Made by a program: the position numbers and the translations under genes. From Mytilisepta virgata (Eukaryota > Mollusca > Bivalvia > Mytilida > Mytilidae), in contig CM051511.1 of NCBI GenBank assembly GCA_028015205.1, positions 30,186,001-30,250,000 on the forward strand: DNA of 64,000 nucleotides, given 5' to 3'. The notes beneath the pieces were generated by a model. It was not told the origin of the DNA. It was given only the letters and a program-made list of their open reading frames with translations, and did not search any database. Within the stretch, counting starts at the first letter, position 1. Each line of letters begins with the position of its first letter. This document shows positions 54,466 to 64,000 of this stretch, piece after piece.

Positions 54466-55810
54466 CTAGAGGCTCACCAGAGCCTGTATCGCTCACCTGG
54501 AGTCTGGTTTTCATTGGACAATTAATCAACTATTTGACCAAGTTTGTTGCAATTGGTTCAATTGTTCAAGGAAAATTAATTTGACAAAAAAGGGCCATAA
54601 CTCCTAAATGGGTTTTGGGATTTCCTTTAAAATTTCAGGGTAGGTAAACCTCAACATGGCAAATATTTTTCAGATTTACATTTCACTTCTATCTCAAATA
54701 GTTTTGGAGATAAATGACAAAAACTGTTAAATTTTGAAAATTTGATGAAAAAAGAGCAATAACTCCTAAATGGGTTTTGGGATTTCCTTCAAAATTTCAG
54801 GATAGGTAGATCTTGTCATGCTGATCAATTTTACCCCATGTCAGATTTTTGATATCTGTAACGGTTTTTACGTTATAAGCCAAAAACAACACATGCACCC
54901 CTATATTCTATTTTTAGCTACGACAGCCATGTTTTATGTCAGATCAAAATAAATTGAGGATCGTTTGTAGAGGACATGTCATAGATCATTCCTATCAAGT
55001 TTCAAACCAATCGCCCCAGCGGTTTCAGAGGAGAAGATTTTTGAATGAAAAAATTTTGAAAATTTGACAAAAAAGGGCAACAACTCCTAAATGGGTTTTG
55101 GGATTTCCTTTAAAATTTCAGGGTATGTAGACCTCAACATGGCAAACATTTTTCAAATTTACATTTCACTTCTATCTCAAATAGTTTTGGAGATAAATCA
55201 CGAAAAATGTTAAATTTTGAAAATTTGACGAAAAAAGGGCAAAAACTCCTAAATGGGTTTTGGGATTTCCTTCAAAATTTCAGGATAGGTAGATCTTGCC
55301 ATGCTGATCAATTTTACCCCATGTCAGATTTTTGATATCTGTAACGGTTTCTAAGTTATAAGCCAAAAACAACACATGCACCCCTATATTCTATTTTTAG
55401 CTACGACAGCCATGTTTTATGTCAGATCAAAATAAATTGAGGATCGTTTGTAGAGGACATGTCATAGATCATTCCTATTAAGTTTCAAACCAATCGGCCC
55501 AGCGGTTTCAGAGGAGAAGATTTTTGAAAATCAGCCAATCAGAAACAAGAATTGCCTCTGGTGGCCATGTTTCTTGACCAATCAGAACTAAATGAGGAAA
55601 CTTTGTTGAGGACCTTCCATACAACACTCATGCAAAGTTTGGTTGGAATTGGCCAAATGGTTTCTGTGGAGAAGATGTTTGAATGAAAAGCTAACGACGG
55701 ACGGACGACAGACGGACGGACGACGGACGGACGACGGACGGACGGACGACGGACGGACGACGGACGCCAAGTGATGGCAAAAGCTCACCCTGGCAATAGC
55801 CAGGTGAGCT
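54466..55810 (+). mobile_element. HINE-like element, family A, inserted in LINE ORF2
   Basis: Full-ended copy: CTAGAGGCTCACCAGAGCCT then CGCTCACCTGG on the left, CCAGGTGAGCT at 55800-55810 on the right. AAAAA occurs on both sides (54461-54465 and 55811-55815), where the uninterrupted ORF2 needs a single AAAAA (GAAAAATATACC). A GACGGACGGACGACGG-type microsatellite is at about 55696-55766. The core is two long direct repeats (AACTCCTAAATGGGTTTTGG at 54599, 54761, 55082 and 55246). The minus-strand frame 55588-55833 only reads the microsatellite. Confidence 0.9.
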
Positions 55811-58266
55811 AAAAATATACCTGGCGTCAGCATACACCTGTTAAACAGAGCAGGATAGATTATTACCTTGTGTCTGAAGATCTATACTCTGCAATGAAAT
55901 CATTCCAGGGTATAGAACTGACCACTCTGCTATCATTTTCAGTTTTTCAGTATCCAAAAACAAAAGAGGTCAAGGATACTGGAAGTTTAATTCTCAATTA
56001 TTAAGGGATTTTGAATATACTCAGTTGGTTAAAAATTGTATCAGAGAAACTGTTGATGAATATAAAATATCTGGAGATTCAAAGAATTATTTGCAAGTAA
56101 ATTTATCTTGTAATGATCAGACGTTTTGGGAAATTTTAAAAGTTAAAATTAGAAGTTTTACTATCTCTTATAGCATTCAAAAAGCAAAACAAGGTAGAAA
56201 ACTAGAAAAAAAATTGGAACAAGATATTCAAACACTTGAAAATTATTTCAATAATAACCCTTGTGATATAAACAGGACTTTGTTACTAGAGAAGCAGACA
56301 GAACTAGAAAAATATAGGGAAAAAATTGTTGAAGGAATTATTATGAGATCAAAAGCAAATTGGCAAGAAAATGGTGAAAAATGTACAAATTTTTTTTGTA
56401 GTTTAGAAAAAAGAAATTTTATCAATAAAACTGTATCTGAACTCATAGCTGATGATGGAAAACATATATCTGAACCTTCAGATATTCTATATTCACAGGA
56501 GAAATTTTATGAAAAATTATATAGCTCAAAAATTACTTCTACCACTGAAACTTTGAAAGATAATGAATTTTTTCAACACAACATTAGATTAACACACGAA
56601 ATGAGGGAATCTTGTGAAGGAGAATTATCTTACAAAGAGTGTGCTGAGGCATTAAAAGTTATGGCAAATGGAAAAAGTCCTGGTTCAGATGGCTATACAA
56701 CAGAATTTTACAAATTTTTTTGGAAGGATCTTGGCCCTTTTGTATTTCGATCACTTAATTTTGGATATGAATCTGGCAAATTTTCTCATTTTCAGTGTCA
56801 AGGGGTTATAACATGTTTACCAAAGGAAAATAAAGATCGCAGATATATAGCAAATTGGCGACCTATAAGTCTCCTTAATACAGATTTTAAAATAGCATCT
56901 ACAGCAATAGCTCTTAGAGTTAAAAATGTTCTTCATGAAATTATAAGTGATACTCAAAAAGGTTTTATGAAAGGTCGATTTATTGGTGAAAACACCCGTC
57001 TATTGTATGATCTAATGCACTATCTTGAAGAAAATAATATCGAAGGTTTATTGTTATTAATAGATTTTGAAAAGGCATTTGATTCCGTGGAATGGATATT
57101 CTTGAAAAGATGTTTAGAGAGCTTCAACTTTGGTCCTTCAATTTGCAAATGGTTTTCGTCACCGTATTTGTTCATAATTGGAGTTGAGCTTCTGGCACTG
57201 AAAGTTAAGTCAAATGTGGATATTAAAGGTGTGGTTGTTAGTAATACTGAATCATTAATTAGTCAATATGCAGATGATACTTTCCTTACATTAGATGGAA
57301 CCGAAAAATCCTTACGTGCAACATTAGAATGTTTTGAAAACTTTCACCAGATTTCAGGATTGAAAATGAATTCTTCAAAAACTAGAGCAGTATGGATAGG
57401 TAGTAAAAGGTATTCAAATTTAATTCTGTGTCCAGATATGAAATTGCATTGGTCATATTCTAATTTTAAACTATTAGGCATTGATTTTTCTTTAGATTTG
57501 TCTAGCATGATAGAACTTAATTTTCAAAAGAAAGTTAAAGATATAAAAAAAATATTGAAGAGTTGGGAACATAGAAAATTAACCCTACTTGGTAAAATTA
57601 CTGTGGTGAAATCATTAGCATTATCAAAAATTGTTCATCTGTTGACATCCCTCGCAAATCTGAACCCTCCCATGATGCAAGATTTAAACAAAATATTTTT
57701 CAACTTTGTATGGGATAACAAACCTGATAAAATAAAAAGAAACACTTTGATTGGTGGTTATTTAGAGGGGGGTCTAAAAATGGTTCATCTTGAATCTTTC
57801 AGTGCATATCTTAAAATAAGCTGGGTTAAGAAATATTTAGCTAATTCAACAGGTATTTGGCAAAACATTATTGGTACAGAATTTTGTAAATATGGAGGGG
57901 AGAGGTTATTTAAGTTACAGTCTGAAAAAACAAAATTGATTTATGAAAAAATTAATAACCCTTTTTGGAAAGATGTTCTTATCAGTTTCAGAAATGCTAA
58001 ACCAGATACTGAGAAGGAATTGTCAGATGTATTGTCACTAGATATCTTGAATTTTGTTGATATAAATGATTTTTCTTTTTATATGAGATGGAAAGAATTT
58101 GGAATAGAAAACTTGTGTGATCTTATAGACTCTGAAAAACTAGATTTTCTCACTTTTGAAAATATTGAACAAAAATGTCACACAGGAAATTTTTTAAGAT
58201 ATTACAGTCTGATTCTGAATATACCAGAAAACTTAAGGTCTTTCCTTAAAAATAATTTGAATAAAA
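55811..58266 (+). pseudogene. LINE ORF2, block 2: endonuclease end and reverse transcriptase
   Basis: It resumes with YTWRQHTPVKQSRIDYYLVS, containing the conserved S-R-I-D of the endonuclease. After a one-base shift near 55885-55895 it continues IIPGYRTDHSAIIFSF, with the catalytic His. From 56025 the frame is open to 58263. RT blocks: KSPGSDGYTTEFYKFFW, ANWRPISLLNTDFKIA, QKGFMKGRFIGENTRLLYD, LLIDFEKAFDSVEW (first catalytic Asp) and YADD at 57267-57278. Between CKWF and SPYLFIIGVE (junction about 57155-57160) about 40-45 codons expected in this family, including the RGVRQGCPL-type block, are missing in frame. LLGKITVVKSLALSK and NFVWDNKPDKIKR mark the connection region. Polymerase activity is unlikely. 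Confidence 0.9.
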
Positions 58267-60881
58267 TGCTCCGCTGGGCGCAGCTTGATACGACCGCAGA
58301 GGTCGAACCCTGAACAGTTGGGGCAAGTATGGACACATCATTCAAGCTTGATACAACATTGAATTTGGATTGTGAATAAATATTTGACACAGCATATGTT
58401 TCTGACACAGAATTAATGTGTTGTAAGAACTTAAAATTTTTTAATTTACCTATTCAAACCATATCAGTATTATTTGATTTTATATATAAATCCCAAATAA
58501 CCAATTGAAAATGGCATTATAGATGAGATAAACAAAAAACTTTCATCAGCACATTTTATATTGGCAAATTTCCAATGAAGTTCATTAAACTAATAATGTG
58601 CAATTGAAGAATTTGACACATAATATGTTTCTGACACAGAATAATTGAATTGAAAGAATTTATAATTGGTCATATGTTTTTAATTTATATTGAAGTTGTT
58701 GTTTCTTGTGCAATACAATATGCTGTTTAGAATTCCCCCACCCCCCCCAAAAAAAAAAAAATTACCCCTTTTTTATAGATTTGGACCAACTGAAAAATAT
58801 CGCCCATAATAAAACTGGACAGATAAAAATATTAAATTTGTGATATTAAAATGAAAGAGTTATCTCTCTTTCTGCACACTGTCTTATGATGTAGATATTT
58901 TTATAATTTGGTTGTCATATTTGCTATAAATCATATGTAATTGTTAGAATTTTTGTATGTTATTATTATATAATTTTAAAATTTATGAATTGTAAGTTGA
59001 TTCAATATATATATGTGGATTGAATGGTAACAACCCATTTAAATACACAATAAATGTATTAAAATAGACAATGACATCATAGTAATGGCTGACAAATTTT
59101 AAATATACATAATTTAAAAGCAGTTTAGATGAGATAACCAAAAAAGCTTCATCAGCACATTTTATATTGGCAAATTTCCAATGAAGTTCATTGACCTATG
59201 TATTGAAGATTTCTTGCTATTGTGCAATACTGTGCAATTGAAAATTCCCCCCCCCCCCAAAAAAAAAAAATAAAATAATTTACCTCTTTTTTAACTTTTG
59301 TGCAATACACTATGAAGTTCCACATTGTCCCCTTCCCTCCCAAAAAAAAATTTAAAAAAAAAAAATTTATTGTAACCCCCCCTTTTTTTCCTAAAAGAAA
59401 TCTGAAATTTCCTTTTTAATTTATGAAATATGAAATGATAAAAAAATTGCCCCCTCCATAATTTCTCATTTACCCACCCCCCTAAATTTTTTTTCAAACC
59501 CCACCCCCCCTTTCGTTTGATACTTTGCAACCATAACAGCCCATTTAAATACACCATAATTTATTAAAATAGAAAATGACATCATAGTCATGGATGGTAA
59601 ATTTTAAATATACATAATTTAAAAGCATTTTAGATGAGATAAACAAAAAAACTTCATCAGCAAATTTTATATTTCCAAATTTCCAACGAACTTCATTAAA
59701 CTAAAGATATTGGCAAATTTCCAATGGAATTTGTTAATAATAAAGTTTTGATAACAGGTCACACATATCAATTTCTTGCTATTACACAATACTGTGCAAT
59801 TGAAAATTTATTGAAATATTTGATACATAATAGGTTTATGACACAGAATAAGTGAAATCAAAAAACTTAGAATTGGTCATATGATTTGAATTTATATTCA
59901 ACTTTTTTCTTCTTGTGCAATACAATATGCTGTGGATAAATGCCCCACCCCCCCCCCCAAAAAAAAAAAAAATTACCCCTTTTTTATCTTTAATTTTGGA
60001 CCCCAATTTGAACCAACTTGAAAACTGGGCCCATAATAACAAAACTAAGTACAAATCTGAAATGAGAAAAAAATTTTCCCCACCCCCCGCCAATTTAATA
60101 TTTACCCCATAAATTTTGACACCCCCCCCCCCCCCGCCCCCACTTTCCCTTTTTCAAAAAAAAAAATCTTTCCCTCAAGATAATGTCATAATCCCTATTC
60201 AAAATTATCATGAAGTTTGCAAACATAATTAAACATTTAAATACATCATTGAAGTCTTAAAATAAAAAATGACATATGGCTAAAATTAATATTAATTCAT
60301 AGTAAGTTCTAAAAATAAATTGACAGCTATAAATCACCCCAAAAACAATCAACATTTCTTTATACATAATTGAATCATACACAATATTTTACTTTAAATG
60401 TGTTTGGAATGTGTTTGGATTACCTTCCTTAGCCCACCAAGCTAATATCATAGATTTCTATTTATTTATACTACAGTTATTGTGCAAAAACCAAGAAAAA
60501 TGCTTATTTGGGCCCTTTTTTAGCCCCTAATTCCTAAACTGTTGGGATCAAAACTCCAAAAAATGATCATAAACCTTGTGTTAAAATTTCATAGATTTCT
60601 ATTTACTTATACTAGACTTATTGTGCGAAAACCAAGAAAAATGCTTATTGGACCCTTTTTTGGCCCCTAATTCTTAAACTTTTGGGACCAAAACTCCCAA
60701 AAACAATCCCAACCTTCCTTTTGTGGTCATAAACCTTGTGTTTAAATTTCGTAGATTTCTATTAACTTATACTACATTTATAGTGCGAAAACCAAATGTC
60801 TACAGACTCCGACGGACGACGACGACGACGACGACGCCAACGTCATACCAATATACGACCGCAAAAATTTTGCGGTCGTAT
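58267..60881 (+). mobile_element. HINE-like element, family C, inserted in LINE ORF2
   Basis: The left end TGCTCCGCTGGGCGCAGC forms a stem-loop, followed by ATACGACCGCA. The right end is the palindrome ending TGCGGTCGTAT at 60881. AAAA (58263-58266) and AAAAA (60882-60886) flank it; ORF2 needs AATAAAAACTG. The core includes the 160-bp CCTAATTCCTAAACTG units (from about 60524) and GACGACGACGACGACGAC next to the right end. The middle (58600-60200) is low in complexity, with four poly-C/poly-A blocks near 58738, 59247, 59948 and 60120. Longest of the three family C copies. Frames within it are not genes. Confidence 0.88.
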
Positions 60882-61556
60882 AAAAACTGTGAGCTACAAG
60901 GTTTTGTTCCAGTTGACTCTTTTACACACAGACTACTTTCTAGCAAATGTATTAAATTTGTTTATAACTATATGGTACACAATTTTTTCGAAGAACCGAT
61001 CATCAGGATAAAAACATGGGAACAATGGTTAAATTGTGAACTTTCTGATTGGCACATTTACTTTGATATTCTAAAGAAGGCTTGTAGAGATACATATCTT
61101 AGAAATTTTCAATATAAATTTATACATCAAATTATACCAACAAATGTATTTTTGTATAAAATTCATTTGAAGGATACTAAAGTATGCACTTTTTGTAAAA
61201 GTCAAGATGAAACAATTAGACATCTTTTTTTTGACTGTCAAGTAACATATGAATTTTGGAATCAATATTTTAATAGCCTGAAAAAATATTATACCAATAT
61301 AGAAGTGGATAGGGAGTATGTTTTGCTTGGCTATCCAAAAGAATCTCCACTGCTGAACTTTCTGGTGATTTTTGCAAAAAACTACATCTTCAAGTGCAAA
61401 TTAAATGACACATTACCAAACTTAACAGGGCTTAAAAATAAAATATTAAGGTACATGTCATTAGAGAAATATATCAGTTCTAATGGTGAAAGTAGTAAAA
61501 AAACAGACAAATTTTGGTCCCCATTACAACAAATTTTTTCAATTGTCAATTGTTAG
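60882..61556 (+). pseudogene. LINE ORF2, block 3: C-terminal domain
   Basis: Continues ORF2 after the insertion: NCELQGFVPVDSFTHRLLSS, LNCELSDWHIYFDILKKACR, then FQYKFIHQIIPTNVFLYKI. The zinc-type segment CTFCKSQDETIRHLFFDC (about 61185-61240) leads to the natural stop TAG at 61554-61556. An open frame beginning at 60723 inside the family C element runs into this block by chance and should not be read as one protein. Confidence 0.9.
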
Positions 61557-61856
61557 CATTGTGATTTTTCTTTCTTTGTTTTCCCTAATCAAAATGAGCT
61601 AGTCTTTCCAATGTTTTATGTCTGTTGTTCACAATTTGAGATTTTTGTGTCATAGAGAGTGTGAGAGTGTGTATGGTACGGATGAGTGTAATAATTGTAA
61701 AGTGTATTAAAAGTGTATACAGTATTTAGAAAAAAGTCTTGATGAAAATTTGGAATATTGTAAAACCCCAATACGCCCTGGTCAGGTGGTGATGGAGGGG
61801 TTATTGTAAAATCCTGACTGAAAAAAAAAATTAAAAAAAAAAAAATATATTTAAGA

Positions 61857-61887
<31 letters not shown>
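61557..61887 (+). other. 3' UTR and poly(A) tail of the LINE
   Basis: Contains CCAATACGCCCTGGTCAGGT, which can pair with neighbouring bases as a small stem-loop, then A-rich sequence and about 34 consecutive A. No CDS. Confidence 0.8.
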
Positions 61888-61894
<7 letters not shown>

Positions 61895-62142
61895 TCCAAC
61901 TGGTCAAGTGGTTTAAGACAAGAAGATTTTTCAATCAATTTTCACATAGGGCCCTATGTTAAACTAAGTTCGGCTGTGGCGGCCATCTTGGTTAACAGTC
62001 CGGGTCATTGGACATATTTCTGAAAGAGAACCTCCTAAGAATTATTACTGTCAACTTTGGTTCCAACTGGACTTGTAGTTTCATATAATAAGATTTTTGA
62101 TAGTCACCCCCCTTTTTTCTATTTTTAGTAACAGCAGCCATC
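61888..62142 (+). mobile_element. HINE-like element, family A, right part of the copy split by the LINE
   Basis: GTCTGGTTCCAACTGGTCAA and GTGGCGGCCATCTTGGTTAA continue the core of 50745-52112. The GCTCACCTGG right end is absent, so this copy was truncated or has decayed near ACAGCAGCCATCTCG (about 62124). Confidence 0.8.
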
Positions 62143-64000
62143 TCGATATAATGATGAATTAATAAGCACAACCATTAAAACCCAACCAATTACAAAAAAC
62201 AGGAATCCAAAACTCAGCAAAGGGTTAAAATATGTTTTGAGAAGTTTATGAATTACACTACTTTACATGTTTAGCTGAGTAACACAATTAAATGTCTCAA
62301 TTTAAGATTTGAGGATTTTAAAATTTGCTGAAAATCAAATGGTTGCCATGTTAACAGTAATAAAGACTCCAGCTACAAAATTATAACTATAACAGGACCT
62401 TATGAAGAACAAAATTGTATAATTCACCATTTTTTTGAATAAATAAAACTTTAGATTGAAAATTTTTTTTATATATTTATTGATATTATTAAAAAGTTAA
62501 AACATGTTCCTTTCATATTAAAACAATTTTGCCTTAATTTGCCTGGTTAAATTGTAGTATTTTCATTGTAAAAAATAGGGAAAAGGCCAATTTTCTAGAT
62601 GGCACCCTAAAATATGAAAAAAAACATACATAATGAGTTTTGCATGAGTTTCTCGTAGCTTATGTGGTAAATCAAGCCCTGGGATAATTTAGAGTTAGCG
62701 AAAACTAATCAGTCAGTATTTTATTGTTACAGTATGGACTTAATGAATACATGTAATACATATACTAGTCACATTAAATTTATAATTCGCCATTGGAGAA
62801 AAATACATTACATCTAAATTGTGGTTCTGTCAAGTTCAGGACTTAATACAGCTAACAGAATAAAAGATAAAATAGAATTTTACTGGTTGTTCTTGTATTG
62901 TGGTTAACTTTTGTATAACTGACTGGATGTGAGCAACTACAATAGAGGGGTGATGTTTTGTCCATACATTAAATCGGCTTATCTGAATTTCATATATGAA
63001 CATGATGAATGACTTTAGTACAGATGCGTTCCTCATGAAGAAATGGAAGAGGAAATAATCTGCTCTTTGCGACTTTTCTGTTTCTTTATTGAACCTTTAG
63101 ATTGATAAGGAAGGTAACTTAATGCTTGATCACAAAATAGAAGGTGTAGAATATTCAGTTTCACTAAAACAAGATCAAAGTTTATGTGAATATCATGCAA
63201 TTAAGGCTTTCTATAATTTTTTTAATTTTGAAATTACAGTGCAACCCATTTAATTGGATACCCTATTTGTCAAAAGAAAATATTCAATTAACCAATATAT
63301 CCAGTTAGCCAATAAACCCATTTTGACCACGGGAGATAACAAAAATTGAAGATTGTAAGTTCAATGGAGATTGAAAACATGAGAGAGAATAATGTACATG
63401 TTATTTATGCTTCCTGTTTTATTTAATGTGATGTTATTATCTAATAAAATAATAAACAAAATAGTTTCCAGTGTGTTGTGTACTTTATGTCCAGTTTACT
63501 CATTTTTGTTTGAAATAACACATTTTGTAAATAAGTGAAGTTTAAATTCCAGTGATTAAATGATTTTTGAATGATTTTATAATTTATTTTAAGAAATGAA
63601 TAAATGAACACACATGAAATTTAAAGATTTTAAAGAGCTGAAGCTGATTCAATCATTTATTAAACTTTTGAGACCATTGAATCGAGGAAGTTGTACTCAT
63701 GCATTATAAGTGCAGTACATGAATCGAGAAAATTAACATATCTAGACAGTTGAGAATATGTCAAGAAAAATTAATACATATCAAGACAGTTAAGACTTTG
63801 TCGAGACAGATTAAAACATAATAAACCAGACAAGACATTTTATACATCTTTCAGACAGCCGAGACTGTGTTGAGACAAAATAAGACACAATGAGTTCGTG
63901 TTGTTCATTGTTTTTTAGTTTTCAATGTTTATTTGTTGTGCCTATGGTTGTTCATTTGTCTTCCTTGGTTTGTCATTCAATGGATTGCCTTTTGTGGTTT
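62143..64000. other. No recognised gene; degenerate AGACAGTTGAGA-type repeat near the end
   Basis: AT-rich. Between about 63735 and 63880 a word of the form AAGACAGTTAAGAC or GAGACAGATTAAAAC recurs roughly every 30 bp in degenerate form. A minus-strand frame at 62836-63036 is unrecognised. Confidence 0.45.

Larger units (their letters stand above)
52113..61887 (+). mobile_element. L1-like LINE, full length, carrying two nested insertions
   Basis: Begins GTTAAGATGGCCGCCGAGAC and ends in a poly(A) tract of about 34 A. Contents: a 5' UTR of about 310 bp, ORF1 (52427-53353), a spacer, and ORF2 with an APE endonuclease, RT and C-terminal domain in three blocks. Removing the nested elements (54466-55810 and 58267-60881) leaves about 5.8 kb, the normal size for L1-like elements. 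It interrupts a family A element between CCAAG and GTCTGG. The target duplication is short or masked by the A tail. ORF2 has three faults of its own or acquired: a one-base shift near 55885, an in-frame RT deletion near 57157, and the two insertions. Confidence 0.92.

Noticed and set aside
55588..55833. Minus-strand frame rich in RPS (VRPSSVRPS)
   Set aside because: Translation of the GACGGACGGACG microsatellite of a family A element.
60723..61556. Single 277-codon protein
   Set aside because: The first part comes from the family C element and its GACGAC microsatellite; only the part after 60882 belongs to LINE ORF2. The join is accidental.

Overview
The window is AT-rich animal genomic DNA and looks like a bivalve mollusc, most likely a mussel (inference). 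The grounds are a Roc-COR gene of the kind expanded in bivalves, tRNA-derived SINEs with a mollusc-type tail, and many short repeats with about 160-bp tandem cores and GACG-type microsatellites that resemble the bivalve 'pearl'/HINE elements. No bacterial, organellar or RNA-gene locus was found.

The only convincing host gene is on the minus strand. Three exons are visible (39607-40170, 23387-23514, 19580-20785). Their splice sites and phases agree, and together they encode most of a Roc GTPase domain followed by a COR domain. The P-loop exon upstream and any exon after the COR exon are not identified. The introns, 16.1 kb and 2.6 kb, are largely transposable elements.

Layout. 1-14 kb: low-information intergenic DNA with a hAT-like MITE (4247-4492), a degenerate repeat copy (5521-7293) and a canonical non-autonomous Helitron (9734-11102). 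14.3-15.4 kb: an array of palindromic GATATC units inside terminal inverted repeats, interrupted by a SINE. 15.7-19.7 kb: two HINE-like elements, a 145-bp foldback and a minisatellite. 19.6-40.2 kb: the Roc-COR gene and its intronic load, namely a composite HINE-like element, a SINE, two LINE remnants, further HINE-like elements and a young Ty3/gypsy element (35270-39566) inserted 39 bp from a splice donor. 41.9-47.4 kb: a second young Ty3/gypsy element, minus strand, with a chromodomain-like integrase tail. 48.8-49.5 kb: another HINE-like family. 50.7-62.1 kb: a nest in which a HINE-like element is split by an L1-like LINE, and the LINE ORF2 is split by two more HINE-like insertions. 62.1-64 kb: nothing recognised.

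The main pattern is that several sequence-unrelated short-element families share one plan: a 10-13 bp inverted repeat near both ends, a stem-loop just outside one of them, A/T-run insertion sites and internal tandem units near 160 bp. I read them as Helitron2/Helentron-related non-autonomous elements (inference). No autonomous Rep/Helicase gene is present here.
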